This document shows, piece by piece, positions 1-8,543 of a stretch of DNA of 64,000 nucleotides (its first letter is position 1; each line of letters starts with the position of its first letter). The position numbers were made by a program, and so were the translations under genes. The stretch covers positions 3,286,001 through 3,350,000 of the forward strand of contig CP019326.1 of the NCBI GenBank assembly GCA_001971685.1, in the 5' to 3' direction. The DNA comes from Halomonas sp. 1513 (lineage in GTDB: Bacteria; Pseudomonadota; Gammaproteobacteria; Pseudomonadales; Halomonadaceae). Under the pieces are notes generated by a model. The model saw nothing but the letters and a program-made list of their open reading frames with translations. It was not told where the DNA came from and ran no database searches.

Positions 1-507
1 GGGGTGGCGGTGCTGCTCGGCCGCGGCGACCCGCTGTCGCTGCTGGTGCTCGACGTCTCGCCGGGCGACGCGCTGATGGTAGTCGCCGCCAGCTGCTACG
101 CCACCTACGGCGTGATGCTAAAGCGCTGGCAGATGGATCTACCGCCCTGGGTGATGCTCTACGTGCAGGCGGTCTTCGCCACCCTGCTGCTGCTGCCCGG
201 CTACCTGCTCGGGCCGATGACACCGGTGGATGGCGGCAACGTCTGGCTGATCGCCTACGCCGGCATCCCCGCCTCGATCATCACCACCTTCCTGTGGATG
301 CGTGCGGTACGCCAGATCGGCGCCAGCAAGGCCAGTATCTTCCTCAACCTGATGCCGCTGTTCAGCGCCATCATCGCCATGCTGTTCCTCGGTGAGCGCC
401 TGGCCGGCTGGCACCTGCTCGGCGGCGGCCTGACCCTGATCGGCGTGATCATGGCCCAGACCCTCACCCAGCCGCTGTTACAGCGCCAACGCCAGAGCCA
501 GCCATGA
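1..507 (+). CDS. DMT-superfamily (EamA) transporter, 3' part only
   Basis: The frame is already open at base 1, so the N-terminal part lies outside the window; about 168 residues are visible. They hold roughly five hydrophobic helices and the conserved stretch FLNLMPLFSAIIAMLFLGE typical of the second EamA repeat of drug/metabolite transporters, which are inner-membrane exporters of amino acids or other metabolites. A short polar tail rich in Gln and Arg follows the last helix. Its stop overlaps the start of chaC by four bases (ATGA), so the two are probably co-translated. The substrate cannot be told from sequence; family assignment is firm, specificity unknown. Confidence 0.85.
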   Translation, partial: GVAVLLGRGDPLSLLVLDVSPGDALMVVAASCYATYGVMLKRWQMDLPPWVMLYVQAVFATLLLLPGYLLGPMTPVDGGNVWLIAYAGIPASIITTFLWMRAVRQIGASKASIFLNLMPLFSAIIAMLFLGERLAGWHLLGGGLTLIGVIMAQTLTQPLLQRQRQSQP

Positions 508-1070
508 GCCTCGACACCACCCTGATCAACCGCCAGCGCATGCCCGTCGACGACGACGCCAAGCTATGGCTGTTCGGCTACGGCTCACTGATCTGGAAGG
601 CGGAATTTGCCTACCTCGAGCGCCGTCCCGCGCATATCGAGGGCTGGGTACGACGCTTCTGGCAGGCATCACATGACCACCGAGGCACCCCACAGGCACC
701 CGGCCGCGTGGTCACGCTGATACGCCAGCCCGGTGCGCTCTGCCATGGCATGGCCTACCGCATCAGCGGTGAAGTGCTGCACGGGCTGGATATCCGCGAG
801 AAGAACGGCTACCTGCGCGAGACCACCCTGATGCACTTCGCCGACGGCAGCCACGCCGACGGCCTGCTCTACCTCGCCACCGAGGACAACGCCGCCTTTC
901 TCGGCGACGCCTCCCTCGAGTCAATCGCTCGCCAGATCGCCGCCGCCCATGGCCCCAGCGGCGCCAACCGCGACTACCTGCTCAACCTCGCCACCGCCCT
1001 GGAAGCTCTCGGCGCCGACGATCCGCATGTATTTGCGCTCGCGGAGAGCGTGCGTTCGAATAAATCGTAA
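504..1070 (+). CDS. chaC: ChaC-type glutathione-specific gamma-glutamylcyclotransferase
   Basis: 188 residues. The N-terminal FGYGSLIW (about residues 24-31) is the diagnostic substrate-binding loop of the ChaC family, followed by a conserved W-R-R-F-W segment and the REKNGY motif near residues 98-103, whose Glu (E99) is the expected catalytic acid. Known family members cut cytosolic glutathione to 5-oxoproline and Cys-Gly. The length is slightly shorter than E. coli ChaC. It overlaps the upstream transporter by four bases. The family also includes proteins acting on other gamma-glutamyl compounds, so substrate is inferred. Confidence 0.85.
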   Translation: MSLDTTLINRQRMPVDDDAKLWLFGYGSLIWKAEFAYLERRPAHIEGWVRRFWQASHDHRGTPQAPGRVVTLIRQPGALCHGMAYRISGEVLHGLDIREKNGYLRETTLMHFADGSHADGLLYLATEDNAAFLGDASLESIARQIAAAHGPSGANRDYLLNLATALEALGADDPHVFALAESVRSNKS

Positions 1071-1151
1071 AGTTAACGCCGCGTAAGCCGATAGCCTCGG
1101 TAGAGCACAGTGCCTGAGAAACCGGTGCCATCTGTATGAGGGGAAACCGCC

Positions 1152-2366
1152 ATGCCACAGGCCTTGCTCACCAAGGTCGAATCGGAGTTGATCAAGCCCT
1201 GGTATCGCCTGCGCTTCAGCCCAGCGGTTGAGGCACGCTTTGAAACGGACACATCGCCACGTCGCTGTCGGCATCTAGTCCTGGCAGGCATCGTGGCGCT
1301 GGTCATCTACGATCTCTTCCTCCTTAACGACTATATTTTTCGCCCCGAGATTCTGGGCACTGCCGCCTGGCTTCGTTTGGGGCTGATCACTCCGCTGGGA
1401 CTTACGGCCCTCTACTGCGTGAGCCGCAACCTGGCACCGGCCGTGCGCGAGGCGATGATGTCGGCCGCGGTCATTTCGACGATGCTGATCTCCAACGTGA
1501 TCTTTTTCATTTCGAAAGCGCCCTACTCCTTTCTCGACACCTTTGCCTTCGGGCTGATTCCGCTGGTGAGTAACGTCATCTTTTCACTACGCTTCGCATT
1601 TGCTGCTGCCACCTCGCTAATCTGCACCCTCATGATGGCGGTCTTCGTGGTGCTCTACCAACCCATGGCGTTCGAAATCAAGGTCTACACCCTGGTCCTC
1701 TTCACTGCCAATGTCGTCTTCACTCTGCTCGCCAATTTCCGCCTGGAGTCCAGCGAGCGAAAATCCTACTTGCTGCTGCTGCGCGAGCGTCTGAGGAACC
1801 AGGTCGCGTTAGAGGACAACCAGGCTCTGACCAAGATATCGGCCACCGACCCGCTAACCGGTGTCGCGAACCGCCGCCATTTCGACAGCGTGCTTGCACA
1901 GCACTGGGAAGACGCCATCGCCAGACAGACCATGCTCGGCATACTGGTCATCGATATTGACTACTTCAAGAACTACAACGACCACTACGGGCACCTTCAA
2001 GGGGATCACTGCCTTCGCCATGTTGCGCTGGAAATACAGCAACATGTGCGACATGAAGACGATCTGGTGGTGCGCTTTGGCGGTGAAGAATTCGTCGTAT
2101 TGTTACTCAACGCTTCTGCCGCGTCGGCCTACCGGGCCGCCGAGCGTATCCGCCAGGGCATCGAGGCGCTGGGTCTGCCCAATGAAGGTGCCCCTCACGC
2201 CCCGATGGTGACGGTCAGCATCGGGGCTGCGGTAACGCAGCCGGCCGAAGGCATGGCGCCACCCGCCCTGCTCCGGCGTGCCGATGAAGCCCTTTACCAA
2301 GCCAAGGGCGCAGGCCGCAATCGCAGCGTACTGGCGCCGCTGGAGGGCGGGCCAGTGTGCGTCTAG
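1152..2366 (+). CDS. Membrane-anchored diguanylate cyclase (GGDEF)
   Basis: 404 residues. The N-terminal ~200 residues are hydrophobic with about six membrane helices (a MASE-like sensor I cannot assign to a named family); the C-terminal ~170 residues form a GGDEF domain with an intact GGEEF active site at residues 310-314, preceded by the metal-site stretch VIDIDYFKNYND. It should make cyclic di-GMP from two GTP at the cytoplasmic face. The allosteric I-site position (RxxD five residues before GGEEF) reads HEDD, so product inhibition may be lost. The ATG has a good AGGGG ribosome site at about 1139-1143. It stands alone, with its own 80-base leader, and converges with the ABC operon to its right. 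Confidence 0.93.
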   Translation: MPQALLTKVESELIKPWYRLRFSPAVEARFETDTSPRRCRHLVLAGIVALVIYDLFLLNDYIFRPEILGTAAWLRLGLITPLGLTALYCVSRNLAPAVREAMMSAAVISTMLISNVIFFISKAPYSFLDTFAFGLIPLVSNVIFSLRFAFAAATSLICTLMMAVFVVLYQPMAFEIKVYTLVLFTANVVFTLLANFRLESSERKSYLLLLRERLRNQVALEDNQALTKISATDPLTGVANRRHFDSVLAQHWEDAIARQTMLGILVIDIDYFKNYNDHYGHLQGDHCLRHVALEIQQHVRHEDDLVVRFGGEEFVVLLLNASAASAYRAAERIRQGIEALGLPNEGAPHAPMVTVSIGAAVTQPAEGMAPPALLRRADEALYQAKGAGRNRSVLAPLEGGPVCV

Positions 2367-2391
2367 CCTTGCCAGCAAGAGCCATGCGATT

Positions 2392-3234
2392 TCAGCGTAT
2401 CCCCGCCCTGAGGAACGACTGCACGAACTGGCGCTGGAAGAGCAGGAAGGCGATCAGCAGCGGGGCGATGCTGAGCAGGGTGGCGGCGCTGACGGTGGCC
2501 CAGTTGACGCCGGTCTCCGGGGCCGAGAACACCCCCAGCCCGACGGTCAGCGGGCGGCTCTCCACCGAGTTGGTGACCACCAGCGGCCACAGGAAATTGT
2601 TCCAGTGGTGGCTGATCGACACTAGGCCATAGGCCAGGTAGGTGGGCTTGGCCAGCGGCACATAGACCTTGAGCAGGATCGCCAGCCAGCCGCAGCCCTC
2701 GATGCGGGCGGCATCCTCCAGCTCGCGGGGAATGGTCTTGAAGGTCTGGCGCAGCAGGAAGATGCCGAAGGCGCTGGCCACGTAGGGCAGCCCGATGCCG
2801 GTGATGGTATCGACCAGCCCCAATGAACTGGCGATACGGTAGTTCTCGACGATCAGCACCTCGGGGAACACGAACAGCTGGATCAGCACCAGCATGAACA
2901 GCAGGTCCTTGCCGGGAATCGGGAAGCGCGCGAAGGCGAAGCCGGCCAGGGTACACACCACGAACTGCGCCAGCACCACCCCGGTGACCAGCAGGAAGGT
3001 GTTGAGGTAGTAGCGCGCGAACGGCGCCTGGGCCCAGGCGTTGGCGAAGTTGTCCAGGGTCAGCGGCGCGAACAGGTCGAAGCGCACCATGAACGCCGGT
3101 GGATGAAAGGCCGCCCACACCGCGTAGACCAGCGGAAAGATCCAGATGATCGCCAGCAGCCAGGCGGCGGTGGTCTCGAGGCTCGGCACGCGCAGCGCCA
3201 GTCCTCTGGCAATAGAGAGAGTGGCTTGGCTCAT
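2392..3234 (-). CDS. ABC sugar-type permease, UgpE/MalG family
   Basis: 280 residues with six predicted membrane helices and, between about residues 165 and 195, the EAA-like loop (RELEDAARIEGCGWLA) that docks on the ATPase. This is the second inner-membrane subunit of a CUT1-type importer. It is the last gene of a four-gene minus-strand set: ATPase, binding protein, permease A, permease E. It starts 28 bases after the other permease. Substrate is not determined by this subunit; glycerol-3-phosphate, glycerol or a sugar are all possible from family membership. Confidence 0.88.
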   Translation of the reverse strand: MSQATLSIARGLALRVPSLETTAAWLLAIIWIFPLVYAVWAAFHPPAFMVRFDLFAPLTLDNFANAWAQAPFARYYLNTFLLVTGVVLAQFVVCTLAGFAFARFPIPGKDLLFMLVLIQLFVFPEVLIVENYRIASSLGLVDTITGIGLPYVASAFGIFLLRQTFKTIPRELEDAARIEGCGWLAILLKVYVPLAKPTYLAYGLVSISHHWNNFLWPLVVTNSVESRPLTVGLGVFSAPETGVNWATVSAATLLSIAPLLIAFLLFQRQFVQSFLRAGIR

Positions 3235-3262
3235 GCGCTCGCCCCTTGCAGTGGTGACACGC

Positions 3263-4147
3263 TCATTGGTAGTGGGTCCGTCGGTCGAGGATGGCGAATT
3301 TCACCGTGGCCACTACCCCCAATACCAGCAGGATCACCACCGTGATGGTGGCGGCGTAGGTGCGGTCGAAGAACGAGAAGGCGTTCTCGTAGACGTAGTA
3401 GAGCAGCAGGTTGGTGGCGTTGTTGGGGCCGCCCTTGGTGAGGATGAACAGGTGATCCACCACCCGCACGGCGTTGATCAGCGCATTGATCAGCACGAAC
3501 AGCGTGGTCGGCATCAGCAGCGGGAAGGTCACCCGCCAGAAGAAGCTCCAGCGGCTGGTGCCCTCCAGGTCCGAGGCCTCCTTGAGCTCCGGCGGAATGC
3601 TCTGCAGCGCCGCCAGGTAGAAGATCATGAAGAACCCGGCCTCCTTCCAGACGGTCATCACGATCACCGAGGTCAGCGCCACGCTGGGGTCGCCCAGCCA
3701 GTTGACCCCGGACAACCCAAAGGCGCCGAGCAGCTTGTTGAACAGGCCGATCTGCGGCGCGTAGAAGAACATCCAGATATTCGCCGCGGCGATCATCGGC
3801 AGGATGGTCGGCGTGAAATAGGCCATGCGCACGAAGCCGCGGCCCGGCAGCCGGGCGTTGACGAACAGCGCCATGCCCAGGGCAATAGCAATCGAGGTGG
3901 GAATGGTGCCCAGCGCATAGATCAGGTTGTTGCGTGCCACCCGCCAGAAGGTGGTGTCGTCGATCAACAGCTGGTAGTTCTCGAGGCCGACGAACTCGGC
4001 GGGCTCACCGCGAAAGCCGGGCAGGAACAGGCTATTGATCAGCGTGGCGATCGTCGGTAGATAGGCGAAGGTCGCCAGCAGCACCGCCGCGGGCAACAGC
4101 AGCAGGGCGCCGTAGAGCTGCATGCGTCGGTGAGAACTCTGGATCAC
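3263..4147 (-). CDS. ABC sugar-type permease, UgpA/MalF family
   Basis: 294 residues, about six membrane helices, with an EAA-type coupling loop (PPELKEASDLEGTSRW) around residue 200. It pairs with the downstream UgpE-like permease to form the channel of the importer. The start ATG follows the structured repeat that fills the 168-base gap after the binding-protein gene, so expression of the two permeases is likely to be set apart from the binding protein by that structure. First subunit of the CUT1 pair; specificity not readable. Confidence 0.88.
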   Translation of the reverse strand: MIQSSHRRMQLYGALLLLPAAVLLATFAYLPTIATLINSLFLPGFRGEPAEFVGLENYQLLIDDTTFWRVARNNLIYALGTIPTSIAIALGMALFVNARLPGRGFVRMAYFTPTILPMIAAANIWMFFYAPQIGLFNKLLGAFGLSGVNWLGDPSVALTSVIVMTVWKEAGFFMIFYLAALQSIPPELKEASDLEGTSRWSFFWRVTFPLLMPTTLFVLINALINAVRVVDHLFILTKGGPNNATNLLLYYVYENAFSFFDRTYAATITVVILLVLGVVATVKFAILDRRTHYQ

Positions 4148-4173
4148 GATGACATATCCTGTCTGGGTCTGAT

Positions 4174-4269
4174 CCGGGGCAAGGGCGTTGAGCAGGCGCT
4201 GTCAATCCTTCCCTGGACGCTACCGACGCCATCCATGGCGTCGAACCTGCTCGCTGCCCTTGCCGCCGG
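4174..4269. repeat. Structured palindromic intergenic repeat, copy A
   Basis: A 96-base nested inverted repeat. Outer arms 4174-4186 and 4256-4269 (core GGCAAGGGC with GCCCTTGCC), middle arms 4190-4196 GAGCAGG and 4246-4252 CCTGCTC, and an inner 7-bp hairpin 4225-4242 (GACGCCA, loop TCCA, TGGCGTC). A 95-base relative with the same plan lies at 45898-45992; the arms differ in sequence but keep pairing. It sits between the binding-protein and permease genes of an ABC operon, the place where REP-like elements commonly modulate mRNA stability. No transposase or target-site duplication was seen. Confidence 0.8.
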
Positions 4270-4315
4270 TCACAGTGGTCGACTGGCGGTTGCTCCGACT
4301 AGCAGTCCCTCCCCT

Positions 4316-5620
4316 TTAGCGCGCGTAGCGCCGCAGCACACCATCGGCTTCGCGCTGGGCCTGGGCCAGTGCTTCAGCCGGCGTCATCTGCCCGGTCAGC
4401 GCCGCCTGCACGGCGTTGTCCAGCGCCCGGCGCACGCGCCCGCCCTGGTAGGTGGAGAGCTCGGCGGTGCCGTGCTCGAGCTGGTCGCGGGCCACCGCCG
4501 CCGGGGCAAAGGTCTCGACGTAGTCGCGCAGCAGCTCGGTCTCGTAGGCGTCCGGGCTGACGCCCATGTAGCCGGTCTCGATCGACCAGGCCGCGGCGCG
4601 CTCGGGATCGGTCATCCAGCGGATGAAGGTCATGGCGGCGCGCTGCTCCTCCTCGGTGGTGTCGTTGAAGATGTAGAAGTTGCCGCCACCGGTTGGGCTG
4701 CCGCGCTGGGTCTTCATCGGCAGCATGGCCACGCCGAACTCGAAGTCGGCCTCGTTGCGCACCGCGGTGAGGTTGCCGGTGGTGTGCCACATCATCGCCG
4801 TGGACTGCTCGATGAAGTTCTGGCGCAGGGTGCCCCACTCGATGGTGCCGTCGGGCATTGCCTCGTGCTCCTGGGACAGCGATACCCAGTACTCCAGCGC
4901 CTCGACGGCGGCGGGATCGTCGAAATAGACCTCGGTGCCGTCGTCGCTCATCAGCCGATGGCCGTTCTGGAAGGCGAAGGCCTGGAACATCCAGTAGGGG
5001 TAGCCGGTGGAGGGCACCATCACGCCCCACTGGTCGCCGCCGGAGGCCTCGCGCACCGCGGCGGCCATCTCGGCCATGTCGTCCCAGGTTTCCGGCGGCG
5101 TCTCGGGGTCGAGGCCGGCGGCCTCGAAGGCGTCCTTGTTCCAGTACAGCACGATGGTCGAGCGCTGGAAGGGGATGCCGTAGGTCTGGCCATCCACCTG
5201 GCCGTTCTCCATCAGCCCCGGGTAGAAGCTGTCGAGCCACTCGCGCTCCGCGTCGCTCTCGAGCAGGTCGTCGAAGGCGACGATGGCGTCCTGCTCGAGC
5301 AGCTCATAGAGGTCGATGGAGAACAGCACCGAGAGCTGCGGCGCATCGCCGGCCTCGATGGCCGACATGGCGCGCACCCGGGTGTCGTCGTAGTTGCCGG
5401 CGTAGATCGCATCGACGCTGATAGTCGGGTGCTCGGCCTCGAACTCGTCGACCAGCTCGTCGATGACGTCGGTCAGCGCCCCACCCACCGCGATGGGATA
5501 GTACATGGTCAGCTCGACGGGATCGTCGGCCAGCGCCGGGCTGGCGCTAAGCACGGCGGCGGCCAGCGCCGTCAGGGGAAAAGAGAGACGTGCACGCATG
5601 GGATGGCTCCTGTAGTTCAC
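4316..5620 (-). CDS. ABC extracellular solute-binding protein, family 1 (UgpB-like)
   Basis: 434 residues with a Sec signal peptide (basic MRARLSFPLTALAAAVLSAS then cleavage near ALA-DD). The mature part has the two-lobe family-1 binding-protein pattern, including a GNYDD segment near residue 80 and GGGNFYIF near residue 285, both reminiscent of UgpB relatives. It captures the substrate in the periplasm for the two permeases. Its start overlaps the stop of the ATPase gene by four bases. I favour a glycerol-3-phosphate, glycerol or oligosaccharide ligand, but the ligand contacts were not checked and this is uncertain. Confidence 0.85.
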   Translation of the reverse strand: MNYRSHPMRARLSFPLTALAAAVLSASPALADDPVELTMYYPIAVGGALTDVIDELVDEFEAEHPTISVDAIYAGNYDDTRVRAMSAIEAGDAPQLSVLFSIDLYELLEQDAIVAFDDLLESDAEREWLDSFYPGLMENGQVDGQTYGIPFQRSTIVLYWNKDAFEAAGLDPETPPETWDDMAEMAAAVREASGGDQWGVMVPSTGYPYWMFQAFAFQNGHRLMSDDGTEVYFDDPAAVEALEYWVSLSQEHEAMPDGTIEWGTLRQNFIEQSTAMMWHTTGNLTAVRNEADFEFGVAMLPMKTQRGSPTGGGNFYIFNDTTEEEQRAAMTFIRWMTDPERAAAWSIETGYMGVSPDAYETELLRDYVETFAPAAVARDQLEHGTAELSTYQGGRVRRALDNAVQAALTGQMTPAEALAQAQREADGVLRRYAR

Positions 5621-6762
5621 GGGTGAGACGCTCGCGAGTGAGAGGTTAACGGGTCAGTCGTGCCGGGATTCGCGGCAAATGCCACGGCGGTGAGATCGTC
5701 ACGACGCAGCCCGTCGGCGGCGAACAGATGCGCCGCACTCGGCGCCCAGGCCAGCCGGCAGCGGGTACCGGGCGGCATCGGCCGCTTGCCAGGCAGCCGC
5801 GCACGCAGCCGCTGGCTACCTACGCCGAGCTGGAGGATGGTGTCGGCGCCAAGGTACTCCTCGTCGATCACCTCGGCGGGCACGCCGCTGGCGTCGCTGG
5901 GAAGCACCTCGATATCCTCGGGACGAATGCCCAGCTGGCCGCCCGCAGCGGCGGCAGGCGCCACCGCTACCGCAGACTCGCCGTCGATGACCGCGGCGCT
6001 GTCACTTGCCGTCAGTTGCACCAGGTTCATTGCCGGGCTGCCGATAAAACTCGCCGCGAAGGCGCTGGCCGGGCGGTTGTAGAGCTCGGCGGGCGAGCCG
6101 TCCTGCACGATGCGGCCGTTCTGCATCAGGATCACCCGGTCGCCCATGCTCATCGCCTCGACCTGGTCGTGGGTGACGTAGATCACCGTCATGCCCAGGC
6201 GCGCCTGGAGCGACTTGATCTCACGACGCATCTCGCCGCGCAGGCGGGCATCGAGGTTGGAGAGCGGCTCATCCATCAGGCAGATGGGATGTTCGGAGAT
6301 GATCGAGCGCGCCAGCGCCACCCGCTGGCGCTGGCCGCCGGAGAGCTGGGCCGGCTTGCGCTCGAGATAGGCCTCGAGATCGACCAGCTCGGCGACTCGG
6401 GCCAGGCGCTCGCGGCGCTCGGCCTTGGGCACCTTGCGGCTGCGCAGGCCGAACACGATGTTGTCGGCCACGCTGAGGTGGGGGAACAGCGCGTAGGACT
6501 GGAACACCATGCTCAGGCCGCGGTCCCCCGGCGGCAGGAAGGTCACGTCGCGATCGCCGATGGCGATGCGCCCTTGCGTGGCCTGCTCGAGGCCGGCGAT
6601 CATGCGCAGCGTGGTGGACTTGCCGCAGCCCGAGGGGCCAAGCAGGATCACGAACTGGCCCGGCGTGACGTCGAACGAGATGGCGTCCACCGCGGTGGTG
6701 TCGTCCCAGCGCTTGCTGACCGCCTCGAGACGGATGCGCTGATGATTGTTATTGGTGGTCAT
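5617..6762 (-). CDS. ABC sugar importer ATPase, UgpC/MalK family
   Basis: 381 residues. Walker [10 protein letters not shown] at about residues 42-50, signature [13 protein letters not shown] near residue 140, Walker [13 protein letters not shown], and an H-loop TVIYVTHDQ. The C-terminal ~140 residues form the TOBE/OB-type regulatory extension usual for CUT1 ATPases, which bind the UgpA/UgpE-type permeases in the cytoplasm. It is the first gene of the operon, with the binding-protein start overlapping its stop. The operon is divergent from the GNAT-nitrilase gene across about 205 bases. Confidence 0.92.
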   Translation of the reverse strand: MTTNNNHQRIRLEAVSKRWDDTTAVDAISFDVTPGQFVILLGPSGCGKSTTLRMIAGLEQATQGRIAIGDRDVTFLPPGDRGLSMVFQSYALFPHLSVADNIVFGLRSRKVPKAERRERLARVAELVDLEAYLERKPAQLSGGQRQRVALARSIISEHPICLMDEPLSNLDARLRGEMRREIKSLQARLGMTVIYVTHDQVEAMSMGDRVILMQNGRIVQDGSPAELYNRPASAFAASFIGSPAMNLVQLTASDSAAVIDGESAVAVAPAAAAGGQLGIRPEDIEVLPSDASGVPAEVIDEEYLGADTILQLGVGSQRLRARLPGKRPMPPGTRCRLAWAPSAAHLFAADGLRRDDLTAVAFAANPGTTDPLTSHSRASHP

Positions 6763-6967
6763 GGCGTGCCCGCAGTCAGATGGCGGCGAAGGAACATAAC
6801 GTCTCCCATGAAAACTAGCGTAGTCGCTGGCCTCGACTTGTCATCAACGGATTATCCTCGCGCATCATGACCGTTGCCTGACACTGCGATGACCGCTGGA
6901 TGACCGACGCCGGGGTCGGTGCGTGCTAGAATTCAGGCTCTTTTTTTCGTTCAGGAATTCGCTGCCC
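6763..6967. promoter_or_regulatory. Divergent intergenic region
   Basis: 205 bases separate the ABC operon (left) from the GNAT-nitrilase operon (right), so both promoters must lie here. A TAGAAT hexamer at 6927-6932 is a plausible -10 for the rightward operon; no convincing -35 is spaced to it. A short palindrome, CCGACGCCGGGGTCGG, covers about 6904-6919. Nothing else recognisable was seen. Confidence 0.3.
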
Positions 6968-8539
6968 ATGTCCCTCGACGATCTGCACCTCAACCTGCGC
7001 AACCTGACCGCGGACGACTACCCCCAGCTCAAGTCGCTGATGGACAAGGTCTATGACGATATCGGCGGCGCCTGGCCCAAGCTGACCATCGACAAGCTGG
7101 TCAGCGAGTTTCCCGACGGCCAGATCGTCATCGAGGACGACCAGACCATCGTCGGCGTGGCGCTTACCGCACTGGTGGACTACGACGAGTTCTCCAACCC
7201 GCACCAGTACGACGACCTGATCGGCCACCGCGAGGTCATCCTCAACCAGCCCGACGGCGACGCCATGTACGGTCTCGATGTGCTGATCGACCCGGACTAC
7301 CGCGGCTACCGCCTGGGCCGGCGCCTGTATGAAGCGCGCAAGGAGCTGTGCCGCTCGATGAACCTGCGCGCCATCCTCGCCGGCGGTCGTATTCCCGAGT
7401 ACCACCAGCACGCCGACGAGCTCTCGCCGACCGAGTACATCGAGAAGGTGTCGCGCAAGGAGATCCACGACCCGATCCTCTCCTTCCAACTGGCCAACGA
7501 CTTCCTGGTCAAGCGCCTGCTGCGCAAGTACCTGCCGGAGGACGAGAAGTCCCAGGGCTTCGCCACCCTGCTGGAGTGGAACAACATCCTCTATGAGCCC
7601 GCCGAGCGCGTACTCGAGAGCCGCAAGACCCAGGTTCGGGTGGGCGCGGTGCAGTGGCAGATGCGCGAGTTCGACTCGGTGGAGACGGTGCTCCAGCAGA
7701 TCGAGTACTTCGTCGACGCGCTGTCCGGCTACCAGAGCGACTTCGCGGTCTTCCCCGAGCTGTTCAACGCGCCGCTGATGGGCCTGCAGGACCGCGCCGC
7801 CCAGCGCGACCAATTGGCCGCGATCCGCTTCCTGTCGGGCTTTACCGAGCGCTTCAAGACCGAGCTGTCGCGCATGGCGGTGTCCTACAACATCAATATC
7901 GTGGCCGGCTCGATGATCGAGGAGGCCGAGGATGGCAAGCTCTACAACATCGCCTACCTGTGCCACCGCGACGGCACCCTGGAGCGCCAGGCCAAGCTGC
8001 ACATCACTCCTCAGGAGCGTCGCGACTGGGTGATCGAGGGCGGCGACGACCTGCGCGTGTTCGACACCGACGCCGGCCGCGTGGGCATCCAGATCTGCTA
8101 CGACGTCGAGTTTCCCGAGCTCTCGCGCCTGCTCGCCGATCAGGACATGGACATCCTGTTCGTGCCGTTCTGGACCGACACCAAGAACGGCTACCTGCGG
8201 GTGCGCCACTGCGCCCAGGCCCGCGCCATCGAGAACGAGTGCTACGTGGTGCTGTGCGGCAGCGTCGGCAACGTGCCGTCGATCGAGAACCTCGACATCC
8301 AGTACGCCCAGTCGTCGGTGTTCTCGCCCTCGGACTTCGCCTTCCCCCACGACGCGGTGCTCGCCGAGACCACCCCCAATACCGAGATGATCATGTTCTC
8401 GGATCTCGACCTGACGCGCCTCACCGTGGTGCGCAGCGAAGGCTCGGTGACCAACCTCAAGGATCGCCGCAAGGATCTGTTCGACCTGCGCTGGCGCGAC
8501 TGGTCGTGGAAGTCCGGCGCCAACCTCGAGGACAACTGA
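6968..8539 (+). CDS. Bifunctional GNAT acetyltransferase / carbon-nitrogen hydrolase
   Basis: About 523 residues. Residues ~8-200 form a GNAT fold (LDVLIDPDYRGYRLGRRLYE is the acetyl-CoA-binding region); residues ~225-510 form a nitrilase-superfamily domain with the catalytic Glu-Lys-Cys set at E264 (FPELFN), K343 (AKLHIT) and C377 (QICYDVEF). The combination is a known fused architecture of unproven substrate. I start at ATG 6968, 15 codons inside the longest frame, because an AGGAA ribosome site lies about 9 bases upstream. First of three closely packed genes with the peptidase and threonine aldolase. Likely cytoplasmic amidase or amine-modifying enzyme; the exact reaction is unknown. Confidence 0.9.
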   Translation: MSLDDLHLNLRNLTADDYPQLKSLMDKVYDDIGGAWPKLTIDKLVSEFPDGQIVIEDDQTIVGVALTALVDYDEFSNPHQYDDLIGHREVILNQPDGDAMYGLDVLIDPDYRGYRLGRRLYEARKELCRSMNLRAILAGGRIPEYHQHADELSPTEYIEKVSRKEIHDPILSFQLANDFLVKRLLRKYLPEDEKSQGFATLLEWNNILYEPAERVLESRKTQVRVGAVQWQMREFDSVETVLQQIEYFVDALSGYQSDFAVFPELFNAPLMGLQDRAAQRDQLAAIRFLSGFTERFKTELSRMAVSYNINIVAGSMIEEAEDGKLYNIAYLCHRDGTLERQAKLHITPQERRDWVIEGGDDLRVFDTDAGRVGIQICYDVEFPELSRLLADQDMDILFVPFWTDTKNGYLRVRHCAQARAIENECYVVLCGSVGNVPSIENLDIQYAQSSVFSPSDFAFPHDAVLAETTPNTEMIMFSDLDLTRLTVVRSEGSVTNLKDRRKDLFDLRWRDWSWKSGANLEDN

Positions 8540-8543
8540 GGCC

